Of a stretch of DNA of 20,038 nucleotides, positions 19,890 through 20,038 are shown piece by piece. The position numbers and the translations under genes are program-made. The notes under the pieces are model-generated. The model was not told the DNA's origin, did no database searches, and worked only from the letters and a program-made list of their open reading frames with translations. Position 1 is the first letter of the stretch. Every line of letters begins with the position of its first letter. Origin of the DNA: Candidatus Woesearchaeota archaeon (GTDB lineage Archaea; Nanobdellota; Nanobdellia; Woesearchaeales; UBA525); NCBI GenBank assembly GCA_013331575.1, contig DUGD01000056.1, positions 1-20,038 on the forward strand, written 5' to 3'.

Positions 19890-20038
19890 ATGGCCGATTT
19901 CAACGCTATGGCGAAGAAGTGGCAGGCGAAGTGGGAGACTGCAGGCATCTTCCGCACCGAGCTTGATGGTGCACGGCCGAAATTCTACTGCCTCGAGATG
20001 TTCCCCTATCCCTCCGGCCGGATCCACATGGGGCATGT
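19890..20038 (+). CDS. leuS: Leucyl-tRNA synthetase, N-terminal part (gene runs off the window)
   Basis: Only the first 49 codons are present. The protein starts [16 protein letters not shown] and reaches [19 protein letters not shown], which contains the class I synthetase HIGH motif (HMGH) in the LeuRS context that activates leucine and charges tRNA-Leu. The wording [13 protein letters not shown] is that of bacterial LeuRS; archaeal and eukaryotic enzymes usually have a form like FPYPYMNGxLHxGH. So the gene may be of bacterial origin or belong to the minority of archaea with bacterial-type LeuRS. Confidence in LeuRS is high; in origin, moderate. Confidence 0.92.
   Translation, partial: MADFNAMAKKWQAKWETAGIFRTELDGARPKFYCLEMFPYPSGRIHMGH

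Overview
The window is archaeal. It carries the archaeal cluster rps13-rps4-rps11-rpoD(rpo3)-tRNA-Leu-rpl18e-rpl13-rps9-rpoN(rpo10) (9324-13494). Several genes have a TATA-like box about 22-30 bp upstream of the start codon, as expected for leaderless archaeal mRNAs; others have Shine-Dalgarno sites such as GGTGAT, GGAGG or GGGGAG. G+C is moderate to high. The short genes, dense packing and many unrecognised small proteins would fit a DPANN-type or other uncultivated archaeon, but the lineage cannot be fixed from this window alone.

Layout. (1) 133-2573, plus strand: two tandem paralogous glycosyltransferases that resemble the Kdo transferase family (WaaA/KdtA, GT30), joined by an ATGA overlap. 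(2) 2621-3445, minus: an unrecognised protein with its own leaderless-type promoter. (3) 3794-8256, plus: a secreted protein with a Pro/Ala linker and a C-terminal half that reads like an outer-membrane beta-barrel, a small unknown protein, a membrane-anchored surface protein with a thrombospondin type 3 motif, a minimal protein-kinase-like protein and another small unknown protein. (4) 8385-8963, minus: a second, paralogous kinase-like protein. (5) 9117-13494, plus: the ribosomal protein / RNA polymerase / tRNA cluster, preceded by a long leader that could fold. (6) 13491-19211, minus: one tightly packed operon of eight genes, with an ASCH-like protein and an unknown protein first, followed by six tandem paralogous SAM-binding Rossmann-fold proteins. 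It converges on rpoN, and the two stop codons share one CTAG. (7) 19254-19663, minus: two very small putative genes. (8) 19890 to the end, plus: the first codons of leuS, whose active-site region looks bacterial in type.

The most unusual content is the six-gene tandem array. All six keep a GSGDQ motif followed by an acidic residue in a second Rossmann strand, reminiscent of the DUF3419/BtaA group of SAM-dependent transferases. Five of them share a His...HisxxxHis...CysCys signature that could be a metal or catalytic site; the sixth lacks it. Together with the GT30-like pair, the barrel-like protein and the surface protein, one possible reading is a locus for an unusual cell envelope. That link is inference. 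An alternative is RNA modification, because the array's operon starts with an ASCH-like (RNA-binding-type) protein.
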